Counted from the stretch's first letter, positions 40,694 to 49,368 are shown. The stretch is 64,000 nucleotides of DNA from Streptomyces chrestomyceticus JCM 4735 (GCF_003865135.1 NZ_BHZC01000001.1:3596001-3660000); one strand, 5' to 3'. Notes: generated from the sequence alone by a model not told the origin. Made by a program: numbers and translations.

Positions 40694-42291
40694 TCCCGGT
40701 CACCCCCCTCGCGCGTCTCAGCGTCTTCAGCGGTGAGGTGACCGCTGGCGGCACCGGTCATGGCCGAGCCCAACTCCTCCGGGGTGATGGTCGCGGGGTC
40801 GGCGTCCGCGACCAGCCGGCCCCGGTACATCACCCGCAGGGTGTCGGAGAGCCCGATCAGCTCGTCCAGGTCGGCAGAGATCAGCAGGACCGCCAGGCCC
40901 TCCCGGCGCGCGGCACGGATCTGCTCCCAGATCTGCGCCTGCGCGCCGACGTCCACGCCCCGCGTGGGGTGGGCGGCGATCAGCAGCTTGGGGTGATGGC
41001 TCATCTCCCGGCCGACGATCAGCTTCTGCTGGTTGCCGCCGGACAGCGAGGCCGCCGTCACCTCGATACCGGGCGTCCGTACGTCGTACTCGGCGACGAT
41101 CCGCTCGGTGTCCTTACGGGCCCCGGCCAGGTCGAGCAGCCGGCCCTTGCTGTTCGGGCGCTCGGTGACGTGCCCCAGGATGCGGTTCTCCCACAGGGGT
41201 GCCTCCAGGAGCAGGCCGTGCCGGTGGCGGTCCTCGGGTACGTAGCCGATGCCGTCCTCGCGGCGCTTGCGCGTGCTGGCGCCGGACAGGTCCTGGCCGT
41301 CCAGCGTCACGGTGCCGGCGTCCAGGGCGCGCGTGCCGATGATCGCCTCGACGAGTTCGGCCTGGCCGTTGCCCTCCACGCCGGCGACGCCGAGCACCTC
41401 GCCCTTGTGGATGGTGAAGGTGATGCCGTCCAGCACGGTCCGGACGACGCCGTCGGAGTCGGTGGCGCTCAGCCGGAGGTCCGCGACCCCCAGCATCGGG
41501 GTGTCCGTCACCGTCGACTCACGCGTCTCCGGCGACGGCAGTTCGCTGCCCACCATCAGCTCGGCGAGCTGCTTGGGCGTGGTCTTCGACGGCTCCACCG
41601 AGGCGACGGTGGTGCCCCGGCGGATGACGGTGATGTCGTCCGCGACGGACAGCACCTCGCCCAGCTTGTGCGAGATGAAGATGACGGTCAGGCCCTCGGA
41701 CTTCAGTTCCCGCAGGTTGTCGAAGAGCGCGTCGACCTCCTGCGGCACGAGGACCGCGGTCGGCTCGTCGAGGATGAGCGTACGGGCGCCTCGGTAGAGG
41801 ACCTTGAGGATCTCCACCCGCTGCCGGTCCGCGACGCCGAGGTCCTCCACGAGGACGTCGGGCCGGATGCTCAGCCCGTACGCGTCCGAGATCTCCATGA
41901 TCTTCGTACGGGCCTTGTCGCCGATGCCGTGCAGCTTCTCCGCGCCGAGGACGACGTTCTCCAGCACGGTGAGGTTGTCGGCCAGCATGAAGTGCTGGTG
42001 CACCATGCCGATGCCGCGGGCGATGGCGTCCGCCGGGGTGCCGAGCGCGGCCTGCTCGCCGTCGAGCGTGATGGTGCCCTCGTCCGGCTTCTGCATGCCG
42101 TAAAGGATCTTCATCAGCGTCGACTTGCCCGCGCCGTTCTCGCCGCACAGGGCGTGCACGGTGCCGCGGCGGACGGTCAGGTCGATGTCGTGGTTGGCGA
42201 CGACACCGGGGAAACGCTTGGTGATACCGCGGAGTTCGACGGCTGCGGGGCCCGGCTTCGCCGGGCGGCTGATCGTGGGTGCTGCGTTGAT
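40690..42291 (-). CDS. ABC transporter ATPase (two nucleotide-binding domains), nucleoside importer; probable ATC start codon
   Basis: A 533-residue tandem ATPase of the RbsA/NupO type. NBD1 has Walker A GENGAGKST, signature EDLGVADRQRVEILKVL, Walker B LILDEPTAVLVP and the switch His in FISHKL. NBD2 has a degenerate P-loop (GVEGNGQAEL), SLSGGNQQK and LIAAHPTRGVDVGA. No ATG, GTG or TTG lies in frame between the bmp gene and the first conserved strand (VELRGITKRFPGV). An ATC at 42291 sits six bases after GAGGGGAG, giving (M)NAAPTISRPAK. I take it as a rare ATC start or a miscalled ATG. The next in-frame GTG would remove the first strand. Confidence 0.85.
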   Translation of the reverse strand: MNAAPTISRPAKPGPAAVELRGITKRFPGVVANHDIDLTVRRGTVHALCGENGAGKSTLMKILYGMQKPDEGTITLDGEQAALGTPADAIARGIGMVHQHFMLADNLTVLENVVLGAEKLHGIGDKARTKIMEISDAYGLSIRPDVLVEDLGVADRQRVEILKVLYRGARTLILDEPTAVLVPQEVDALFDNLRELKSEGLTVIFISHKLGEVLSVADDITVIRRGTTVASVEPSKTTPKQLAELMVGSELPSPETRESTVTDTPMLGVADLRLSATDSDGVVRTVLDGITFTIHKGEVLGVAGVEGNGQAELVEAIIGTRALDAGTVTLDGQDLSGASTRKRREDGIGYVPEDRHRHGLLLEAPLWENRILGHVTERPNSKGRLLDLAGARKDTERIVAEYDVRTPGIEVTAASLSGGNQQKLIVGREMSHHPKLLIAAHPTRGVDVGAQAQIWEQIRAARREGLAVLLISADLDELIGLSDTLRVMYRGRLVADADPATITPEELGSAMTGAASGHLTAEDAETREGGDRE

Positions 42292-42314
42292 GGCGCACTC
42301 CCCTCGGGGGTGGT

Positions 42315-42382
42315 TGTCCTGGGCGGACGGCGTGTCCTTGGGCCTGTCCTTGGGCGGACGGCGTGTCCTTGGGCGGACGGCG
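42315..42382. repeat. Short tandem repeats (TGTCCTTGGGCGGACGGCG) between the binding-protein and ATPase genes
   Basis: Full copies lie at 42315-42332 (one T shorter), 42345-42363 and 42364-42382, with a partial copy at 42333-42344. A second G-rich patch with GGTGGTTCGGCCG repeats lies at about 42438-42475. The whole 230-base gap is non-coding and sits where binding-protein operons often attenuate transcription. Confidence 0.75.
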
Positions 42383-42521
42383 GCAGCGGGTACCGGCCGT
42401 CGGGGCCCGGGGGCGGGCGTGGGGTGGCCCGGCCGCGGGTGGTTCGGCCGTGGGGTGGTTCGGCCGCGGTGGGGCGGACGGTACCGGGCCGCGGTGCGGC
42501 GGGGTCCGTCCGGCGCCCTGG

Positions 42522-43553
42522 CTACGGCGTCTCCTTGACCTTCACCTTGCCCTCGACGATCTTCTGCCGGGCGGCGTCGATCTGCGGCTGGATGTCCTTG
42601 ATGAAGCCGCCCGACGTGGCGAGCGTGACGCCCTTCTTCTTCATGTCGTACGCGTGCACGCCCGTCAACGGCTTGCCGTCCTCGACGCTCTTGATCAGGT
42701 CGAACACCGCTACGTCCACGTTCTTGACCACCGACGTCAGGATGCAGTCCTTGTATTTCGCCAGGCCCGGCTGGAGGTACTGGTCGGAGTCCACGCCGAT
42801 CGCCCAGGCGCCCTTGCGCTTGCTGATCGCCTCGATGGCGCCCGCGCCCGACTGGCCGGCCGCGGAGTAGATCACGTCGATGCCGCTGTCCAGCATGCCG
42901 CCGGCCTTGGCCTTCGCGGCGGCCGGGTCGTTGAACCCCTTGTCGTTGTTGGGGTACAGGTACTGCGACGTGACCTTGGTGTTCGGGTCGGTGTCCCGTA
43001 CACCTTGCTCGAATCCGGCCTGGAACTTCTGGATCAGCGCGTTGTTCACGCCGCCGATGAAGCCGACCTTGTGGTTCTTGCTCTTCAGCGCGGCGGCGAC
43101 GCCCGCCAGGTACGAGCCCTCGTGCTCCGCGAAGACCATCGCGTCCACGTTCTTGCCCTGCGGCACCGCGTCCACGACGCCGAACGCCGTCTCCGGGAAG
43201 TCCTTGGCGACGTTCTCGATGGACCGGCTGTAGGCGAAACCGACGCCTATGACCGGGTTGTACCCGGCCTCGGCGAACGACGAGAGCCGCTGCTCGCGGT
43301 CCGCCTCCGTCTCGCCGTTCTTGGCGGTCAGCATCTTGACGTTGACGCCCAGCTTCTTCCTGGCGTTCTCGGTGCCGCGGGCGGCCGCCTCGTTGAAGGA
43401 GTGGTCGTCCCGCCCCCCGATGTCGAACGCGAGCCCGACACCGGCGTGACTGGCCCGGTTCGCCTCGGCGAAGCTCTGACCGCAAGCGGTGGCGGTGACC
43501 GCGAGAAACGCGGAGGCGCTGGCCGCGGCGGCAAACCTGGTGACCCGACGCAA
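42522..43553 (-). CDS. BMP-family (PnrA-like) nucleoside-binding lipoprotein
   Basis: A 343-residue substrate-binding lipoprotein. The signal peptide ends in the lipobox VTATACGQS. The mature part has the BMP layout: VGLAFDIGGRDDHSFNEAAARGTENA, a variant of the DxGGxxDxSFN ligand loop, then GVGFAYSRSIENVAKDFPETAFGVVDAV and YLAGVAAALKSKNHKVGFIGG. VIYSAAGQSGAGAIEAI and GVDSDQY follow, and it ends KEKVKVKETP-like. Family members bind purine and pyrimidine nucleosides. The start is taken as TTG 43553 (MRRVTRFAAAAS), which follows GAAGGGAAAGG and lies downstream of the promoter box. GTG 43640 would include the operator in the gene. First gene of the importer operon. Confidence 0.9.
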   Translation of the reverse strand: MRRVTRFAAAASASAFLAVTATACGQSFAEANRASHAGVGLAFDIGGRDDHSFNEAAARGTENARKKLGVNVKMLTAKNGETEADREQRLSSFAEAGYNPVIGVGFAYSRSIENVAKDFPETAFGVVDAVPQGKNVDAMVFAEHEGSYLAGVAAALKSKNHKVGFIGGVNNALIQKFQAGFEQGVRDTDPNTKVTSQYLYPNNDKGFNDPAAAKAKAGGMLDSGIDVIYSAAGQSGAGAIEAISKRKGAWAIGVDSDQYLQPGLAKYKDCILTSVVKNVDVAVFDLIKSVEDGKPLTGVHAYDMKKKGVTLATSGGFIKDIQPQIDAARQKIVEGKVKVKETP

Positions 43554-43607
43554 GGGGCCTTTCCCTTCGCTGATAGCGCCCACGGTGGCGCTGGCTTGAC
43601 GGGAGAT

Positions 43608-43619
43608 TAACGCGCGTAG
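43608..43619. promoter_or_regulatory. Variant palindrome (CTACGCGCGTTA on the coding strand) before the importer operon
   Basis: Ten of 12 positions match CTACGCGCGTAG, with one half-site intact and the other ending TTA. It lies 55 bases before the binding-protein start. TTAATC at its edge could be the -10 region. Confidence 0.65.
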
Positions 43620-44433
43620 ACCTGGCGCAAAACCCTTCACTGCGTGGCCGTTATCTGATTGTTCCTCCCCGTCGCGTCAGCCGGGCCGCTATCGCGGCGG
43701 GTGGGCGTGTGGGGTTGCGCTTCGCGCGGGTGGGTTTGGGTTGACGTGGGGCTCGCATGGGGTGCGTTGTGGGGGCGGGGGCGCGCAGGGGGCCAACTCC
43801 TCGGCACCGTGCACCGCGACGTGAATTTATTTCGGTGACGCAGACACCCGGCTGCCTGCGGGGATGGCCCCCTACACGCCCCCTCAGGCCGGATTGGCGA
43901 GCCGAGGTCGGTGGGGGGAAGTTTTCGATGACGCAGGAGGGCGCCTTACGTGGGGGTGAGGCCCACGAGGTGGTGGCGGTACGGCAGGCCCCTCCCCGGC
44001 GATGAGACGCGCACGCCGGGCCGGCCCACCCCGACGCGGCTCCGCCGCGCCACCGGGCGCTGACGCGCCGGAGGGGGCGGGGCGCCGGGGTTCCCGCGCC
44101 GCTGGCGCGCCCGGCTTGTGAAAGACCCCAGCCCGATCGCACCGATAGCCGCCCGACGGCCGGGGCTCGGGGTCACGCAGGGGTCTCCCCGCAGGCAGCC
44201 GGGCCTCTGCGTCGCCGAATGAAAGCACGTTGAGGTACACGGTGCCGAGGAGTGACCCCGGAGGGACCCCGAGCCCCCCACCACCGAACCCTCCGCGCAC
44301 AACGCGAGCCCCCACCGGGCCGGCTTCCGCTTCGGCTTGTGAAAGCCCCACTCCGATCGCACCGCAAGCCGCCCGAGCCCTTACCTACCGGACCAACCGC
44401 GCGCAACGCGCGCCGCGCCCCCCACTAGGGCCC
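43620..44433. other. Gene-free region made of diverged direct and inverted repeats
   Basis: About 800 bases without a convincing gene between the importer operon and the M20 hydrolase. A 69-base segment at 43796-43864 reappears inverted at 44186-44253 with roughly 80 percent identity. A 45-base segment (CGGCTTGTGAAAG...) at 44112-44156 is repeated directly at 44333-44376. Several frames are open only because of the extreme GC content. The duplicated segments look like decayed copies of one sequence. I cannot name the source. Confidence 0.6.
44112..44376. repeat. Direct repeat pair of about 45 bp (44112-44156 and 44333-44376)
   Basis: Both copies begin CGGCTTGTGAAAG, contain CCGATCGCACCG and end AGCCGCCCGA, differing by one deletion and a few substitutions. 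They bracket the right copy of the inverted repeat (44186-44253), so the block resembles a small composite unit. Confidence 0.7.
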
Positions 44434-45656
44434 CTACCCCAGCAACGCCGCCGCCGTGAACAGTTCCACCCCGGCGCGGATCGAGCCCTCGTCCACGTCG
44501 AAGTCGCCTCGGTGGAGGTCGAAGCGGGCTGTGCTGCCCGGGGGCGGACGCCCAGGCGAGCCATGGCGCCGGGGACGTGCTCCAGGTACCAGGAGAAGTC
44601 CTCGCCGCCGAGGGACTGCTCGGTGCCTTCGACGGCGTGGGAGCCGCGGCGAGCGGCCATCGCGTCGTGCAGGAGTTGGGTGGAGACGGGTTCGTTCACG
44701 ACCGGGGGGACGCCCCGTACGTACGTGACCTGGCACTTCGCTCCGTACAGCGCGGCGACCTCGTCGATCGCCGCGTGCACCATGTCGGGTGCGCCGCGCC
44801 ACGCGTCCAGGTCCAGGCAGCGCACCGTGCCGGCCAGCTCCGCGTGCTGGGGGATGACGTTGCAGGCGTGGCCAACGTCCAGGCGGCCCCAGGTCACCGC
44901 GAGCCCGGCCCGGGTGTCGACGCGCCGGGAGAGCAGCGCGGGGACGTCTACGACGATGCGGGCGGCGGCCGTGACGAGGTCGGTGGTCAGGTGGGGGCGG
45001 GCGGTGTGGCCGCCGGGGCCGTCGAGGGTGAGTTCCAGGCGGTCGCAGGCGGAGGTGATCGCTCCGGTGCGCAGTCCGATGCGGCCGGCGTCGACGCGGG
45101 GGTCGCAGTGGACGGCGAGGATGCGTCCGACGCCGTCCAGGGCCCCGGCGCCGATCACGTCGGTGGCGCCGCCGGGCAGCGCTTCCTCGGCGGGCTGGAA
45201 CAGCAGCCGTACGGGGCGCGACAGCCGGCCTTCGCGGGCCAGCTCGGCGAGGAGGAGGCCGGCGCCGAGGACGACGGTGGTGTGCACGTCGTGGCCGCAG
45301 GCGTGGGCGCGGTTGGGGACGGTCGAGCGGTAGGGCACCGTCTTCACGTCGGGAATCGGCAGCGCGTCGATGTCGGCGCGCAGGGCGAGCAGCGGCTGCC
45401 CGCCGTCCCAAGGGGTGAGACCGGGCGTGATGTCGCAGATCAGGCCGGTGCCGATGGACAGGACGCGTGGGGTGAGGCCGGCCCGCTCCAGGCGCGCCTT
45501 GAGCGCGGCGGTGGTGCGGAACTCCTGGTTGCCGAGCTCGGGGTGCATGTGCAAGTCGCGGCGGAACGCGATCAGTTCGGCGCACAGCTCTTCCGGCAGC
45601 GCGCCGGGCAGCGGTTCCCCGGCTGGGGCGTTATCGGTGGCGGCCTCGCGGGACAT
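44434..45656 (-). pseudogene. M20-family amidohydrolase (hippurate hydrolase-like), one-base frameshift near its 3' end as read
   Basis: A zinc-dependent amidohydrolase of the M20D/IAL group. It shows ELIAFRRDLHMHPELGNQEF, ALRADIDALPIPD, the metal site HACGHDVHTTVVLG, and FQPAEEALPGGA with catalytic Glu. The dimerisation lid contains GGHTARPHLTTDLV, and NVIPQHAELAGTVRCLD and GGEDFSWYLEHVPGAMARLGV follow. After GVRP the frame breaks at a G5 run (44540-44544, C5 on the coding strand). One added base restores the normal ending (RFDLHRGDFDVDEGSIRAGVELFTAAALL, stop 44434), a 407-residue protein. Likely substrates are N-acyl amino acids. ATG 45656 or GTG 45668 are possible starts. Confidence 0.88.
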
Positions 45657-45926
45657 CAAGTGGTTCACCCGTTGAAGGTTACGGGGGCGGCTGGGGCAAC
45701 TGTCCCTCGATCAACAAAAGTTCAGCCCGTTAGGGGAAGGAAATCTAGGCCGCCCGGCGCATGGAGCAGTCATCACGGGGGTATCAGTATCGGTTCCGCT
45801 CGTTTCCGGAATCAGGGGTGCCGGTCGCCTCGGGCGTCACATGCGGTGGTTCCACCCCCGGAGTCCCCGGCGCCCAGGGCGCCGCCGGTGCTGTCGGGAG
45901 GCGTTGTACGGAGCGGGCGGTGCCCG

Positions 45927-47089
45927 TCACGCCGGACAGGAATCCTTCGGCGCGGGGGACGCCTTGCTGGTCAGCCAGGCCGGGTCGATGTCGCAGACGG
46001 CGACGCCGACCTCGGTGCCGGCGAGGGCGAGCGGCAGGGTGTGGACCACGGTGGACGGGAAGCTGAGGACGAGGCGGCCTACGGGGCCGCGCCGGGCGAT
46101 GAGTTCCAGCGGCAGGTCGGGGCGGACCACTTCGAGGCCGGTCTCGGTGGCGATGCGGTGGAGTTTGGTGGCTGATTCCCGTCGGTGGGCGAAGTAGCGG
46201 GTGGCGCCGTGGTCCCGGGCGAGTGCGGTGACGGCCGCCAGGTAGCGGTCGGGGTCGACGACGCCGGTCTCGACGAGGGAGGTGCCGACGATGTCCGCGC
46301 CGCGGGTCAGCCGGGGTGGCCCGAACCGCCGTCTGGTCCAGGTGAATTCGTTCGACAGGACGGTGATGCCCGGTGGCGGTTCGACGGGCATGGAGGTGAA
46401 GAGGGCGACGGTGCGGCGGCGCCCGCCGGAGGCGAGACGGCGGCGGGCGGCGGCGGCGAACGGTGCGAAGAGCAGGTCGCGCGGGCCGCGTCCGCCGTGC
46501 CGGTGCCAGCGTACGAGGCGTTCGCCGTTGGCCAGTTGGGTGATGAACTCCATCGTGGCGGTGCCGTCGTCGACCACGACGAGGTCGCGGGCGCTGGTGA
46601 GGGTGAGCAGGAGCTGGACGTAGCGGGAGAAGGGGTCGCCGATGACGACGCGGCCGGCGCGGCGCAGCCGGGGGGTGAGGCCGCCGATGGTCCGCAGGGG
46701 GCGCCCGCTCCGCCGCGCGCCTCTTCCCACCGTACGGAGAAGCCTTCTTCGCGGGCTAGTTCGGCCATCCGGCGGAGCTGGCCGCGGGTCATCGGGTCGT
46801 GCGGGGCGAGGACGACGACCGTGAGGTCCGCGGCCTGTTCGCGGTGTGCCCATTCCAGGACGTTCAGCAGTTGTACGGGGCTCTCGACGAAGGCGAGGGT
46901 GCCCGCGGCCGCGCGCCGGGCGTCCCGTCGGGCCGCCCGCCCGGTGGCACGGGTGTGCTGCGCCGTTTCCCCGGCCTCGACGCGGTACGCGGCGGATCTG
47001 CGGCGCTGCCGGGGTACCCCCAGGAGGCGGCGGGCGGGAGTTCCCGCCGCCTCCCGGGGCGGGCCACAGGCCCCGTCTGGTGAGCTCAC
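45927..47089 (-). pseudogene. Glycosyltransferase of the Kdn/sialic-acid-type locus, one-base frameshift as read
   Basis: Two frames join into a 387-residue protein. Part one (from GTG 47089) contains GTLAFVESPVQLLNVLEWAHREQ and VVVLAPHDPMTRGQLRRMAELA. Part two continues PLRTIGGLTPRLRRAGRVVIGDPFSRYVQLLLT, then DLVVVDDGTATMEFI, TRYFAHRRESATKLHRIA and the stop at 45927. They connect at a G5 run (46697-46701), where one more base makes a continuous frame. The ESPVQLLN start and VVVDDG motif recall GT52/polysialyltransferase-like GT-B enzymes using CMP-activated sugars. It follows the Kdn synthase gene by 71 bases, so it probably transfers the nonulosonic acid. Confidence 0.75.
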
Positions 47090-47160
47090 GGTGTGTACGT
47101 CCCGTTCGTCAGGCGTCTGGAGCGTGCGTGCGCGGGCGGGTGCGGCCGTACGGGTGCGGG

Positions 47161-48093
47161 TCAGGCGGAGACCGGCTCGCGGTCGGCGGCCTCGGCCTCG
47201 GCGACGACGCCGGGGACGCGGCGCAGCTTCTTCATCGGGCCGAGTTCGCTCTCGTAGACCTTCTTGACGCCGTCGCCGAGGGAGTCCTCGATGGTGCGGA
47301 TGTCGCGGACCAGGCGGGTCAGGCCCTGGGGCTCGACGGAGGCGGCCTGGTCGGAGCCCCACATGGCGCGGTCGAGGGTGATGTGGCGTTCGACGAAGGC
47401 GGCGCCGAGGGCGACGGCGGCGAGGGTGGTCTGCAAGCCGGTCTCGTGGCCGCTGTAGCCGATCGGGACGTTGGGGTATTCGGCCTGGAGGGTGTGGATC
47501 ATGCGGAGGTTCAGCTCTTCGGCCTTGGCGGGGTAGGTCGAAGTGGCGTGGCACAGGACGATGTTGTCGCTGCCGAGGACCTCCACGGCGTGCCGGATCT
47601 GCTTGGGGGTGGACATGCCGGTGGAGAGGATCACCGTACGGCCGGTGGCGCGCATCGCGCGCAGCAGTTCGTCGTCGGTGAGGGAGGCGGAGGCGACCTT
47701 GTAGGCGGGGACGTCGAACTTTTCCAGGAAGGCGACGGACTCGACGTCCCAGGGGGAGGCGAACCAGGCGATGCCGCGCTTCTTGGCGTACTCGTCGATG
47801 GCGCGGTAGCCGTCCTCGTCGAACTCGACGCGGTGGCGGTAGTCGATGTAGGTCATCCGGCCCCAGGGGGTGTCCCGCTCGATGTCCCACTGGTCACGCG
47901 GGGTGCAGATCTCGGGGGTGCGCTTCTGGAACTTCACGGCGTCGCAGCCGGCGTCCGCGGCGGCGTCGATGAGCGCGAAGGCGTTCTCCAGGTCGCCGTT
48001 GTGGTTGATGCCGATCTCACCGGTGACGTAGACGGGGCGGCCGGGGCCGACGAGGCGGTCGCCGAGGGTGCGGAGGCGGGAGTTGCTGGTCAT
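47161..48093 (-). CDS. NeuB-family nonulosonic acid (Kdn / sialic acid-like) synthase, without the C-terminal SAF domain
   Basis: A 310-residue TIM-barrel synthase condensing phosphoenolpyruvate with a hexose derivative. Signature elements are GEIGINHNGDLENAFALIDAAADAGCDAVKFQKRTP, FASPWDVESVAFL, YKVASASLTDDELL, ILSTGMST, LCHATSTYPAKAEELNL, GYSGHETG and VERHITLDRAMWGSDQAAS. Classical NeuB/SpsE (about 345-360 residues) ends with an antifreeze-like SAF domain. Here the chain stops shortly after the barrel. In S. coelicolor the corresponding region is linked to Kdn-containing teichulosonic acid, so a Kdn(-9-phosphate) product is likely. The cytidylyltransferase-phosphatase gene lies 21 bases upstream. 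Confidence 0.9.
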   Translation of the reverse strand: MTSNSRLRTLGDRLVGPGRPVYVTGEIGINHNGDLENAFALIDAAADAGCDAVKFQKRTPEICTPRDQWDIERDTPWGRMTYIDYRHRVEFDEDGYRAIDEYAKKRGIAWFASPWDVESVAFLEKFDVPAYKVASASLTDDELLRAMRATGRTVILSTGMSTPKQIRHAVEVLGSDNIVLCHATSTYPAKAEELNLRMIHTLQAEYPNVPIGYSGHETGLQTTLAAVALGAAFVERHITLDRAMWGSDQAASVEPQGLTRLVRDIRTIEDSLGDGVKKVYESELGPMKKLRRVPGVVAEAEAADREPVSA

Positions 48094-48114
48094 CTGGGTG
48101 AGTTCCTTACCTGG

Positions 48115-49368
48115 TCAGAGGGTCGGGCCGAGGATCCACGAGGCGATCTCGCGGATCGCGCCGCTGCCTCCGGGGGTGGAGGTGACGGCGCGGGCGGCGC
48201 CGCGTACGACGTCGTGGGCGCCGGCGACCGCCACGGGCCAGCCGACGAGGCCGAAGCACGGGAGGTCGTTGACGTCGTTGCCGACGTAGAGCACGCGCTC
48301 GGGCGCGATGCCCTGTTCCTCGCACCACTGCTTGAGGGCGAGGTCCTTGCGGTCGATGCCGTGGAGCACGGGCAGGCGCAGCTTCTTCGCCCGTGCGGCG
48401 ACGACCGGGTTCACTTCCGTGGACAGGATGAGCAGCTTCAGCTCCGCCTTGCGCAGGGCGGCGATGCCGAGGCCGTCGCCGCGGTGCACGGCGACCATCT
48501 CCCGTCCGTCGGAGTCGACGAGCACCCGGTCGTCGGTCTGGGTGCCGTCGAAGTCGAGGACGACCGCGTCGATGTCGTCGCGGGTCGGGAGCGCGCCGGG
48601 GCGCGCGGTGTCCAGCAGGGGCGCGAGGGCGCGGGCGCGGGCCAGGTCGTGCGGGTCGTCGACCTCCAGCACGCGGGCCGGGTCGGTGCGGACCAGTTCC
48701 GTACGGCCGAAGAAGCGGTGGCCGGCGGCGCGGAAGCCGGCGGCGTCCATGGCGTAGGCGGCGCCGGTCTCCAGGAAGTCCTGGGGGCGGTCCTGGCGGC
48801 GGGGGCGGAAGGACTTGTCGTGGTTGACGCCGGTGCCGCCGGTGCCGCCGGGGGCGGTGGGGGCGGTGGGGGCGGCCTCCGCCTCGACCGCCGCGTCGGC
48901 GCCCTCGCGCCATACGAAACCGTGGAACGGTGCCACGGTCAGCGCGCTGTCCGCGCCGGTCTCGACGACCGCGGCGGCGACCGCGTCGATGTCCTCGCTG
49001 ATCAGGAAGGGGCTGGTGCACTGGACGAGCAGGACCGCGTCGACGGGCCTGCCGTGTTCGGCCTCGTAGGCGTCCATGGCGTGCAGGACGGCGGCCTCGC
49101 TGGTGGCCGTGTCGCCCGCGATGGTGCCGGGGCGGCGTACGACGACGGCGCCCGCGCCGCGTGCCGCGCCGGCGATCGCGGCGTCGTCGGTGGAGACCAC
49201 GACGTCGGTGACCAGGCGGGCCGCGCGGCATTCGCGGACCGCGCGGGCGATCAGCGGGACGCCGCCGACGGCGGCGAGGTTCTTGGCGGGTACGCCCTTG
49301 GAGCCGCCTCGGGCGGGGATGACGGCCACGACGGTGGGTGCGGCCGTGCGGCTCGGTGGGGTCGGCAT
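48115..49368 (-). CDS. Bifunctional CMP-nonulosonate cytidylyltransferase / HAD phosphatase (NeuA-KdsC-type fusion)
   Basis: A 417-residue fusion. The N-terminal 245 residues are a cytidylyltransferase: VVAVIPARGGSKGVPAKNLA (CTP-binding loop), VVSTDDAAIAG, LLVQCTSPFLISEDID, then FLETGAAYAMDAAGF. Within it is a low-complexity Ala/Pro/Thr/Gly insertion near residues 150-168. The C-terminal part is a KdsC-like HAD phosphatase: VVLDFDGTQTDDRVLV with the two catalytic aspartates, LLILSTEVNPVVAARAKKL, and YVGNDVNDLPCFGLVG. The pair can dephosphorylate Kdn-9-phosphate and activate the sugar as CMP-Kdn, the arrangement found in animal CMAS. Start ATG 49368 follows AAGGAG. Confidence 0.92.
   Translation of the reverse strand: MPTPPSRTAAPTVVAVIPARGGSKGVPAKNLAAVGGVPLIARAVRECRAARLVTDVVVSTDDAAIAGAARGAGAVVVRRPGTIAGDTATSEAAVLHAMDAYEAEHGRPVDAVLLVQCTSPFLISEDIDAVAAAVVETGADSALTVAPFHGFVWREGADAAVEAEAAPTAPTAPGGTGGTGVNHDKSFRPRRQDRPQDFLETGAAYAMDAAGFRAAGHRFFGRTELVRTDPARVLEVDDPHDLARARALAPLLDTARPGALPTRDDIDAVVLDFDGTQTDDRVLVDSDGREMVAVHRGDGLGIAALRKAELKLLILSTEVNPVVAARAKKLRLPVLHGIDRKDLALKQWCEEQGIAPERVLYVGNDVNDLPCFGLVGWPVAVAGAHDVVRGAARAVTSTPGGSGAIREIASWILGPTL

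Noticed and set aside
42522..43640. Start of the BMP-type lipoprotein at GTG 43640
   Set aside because: It would put the promoter box inside the gene and bury the signal peptide 30 residues from the N-terminus. TTG 43553 has a ribosome-binding site and gives a normal lipoprotein signal.
43883..44406. Small leftward genes in the repeat-rich region near 44 kb
   Set aside because: Several overlapping frames exist, none with a ribosome-binding site, start conservation or family resemblance. They track GC content and the repeats.
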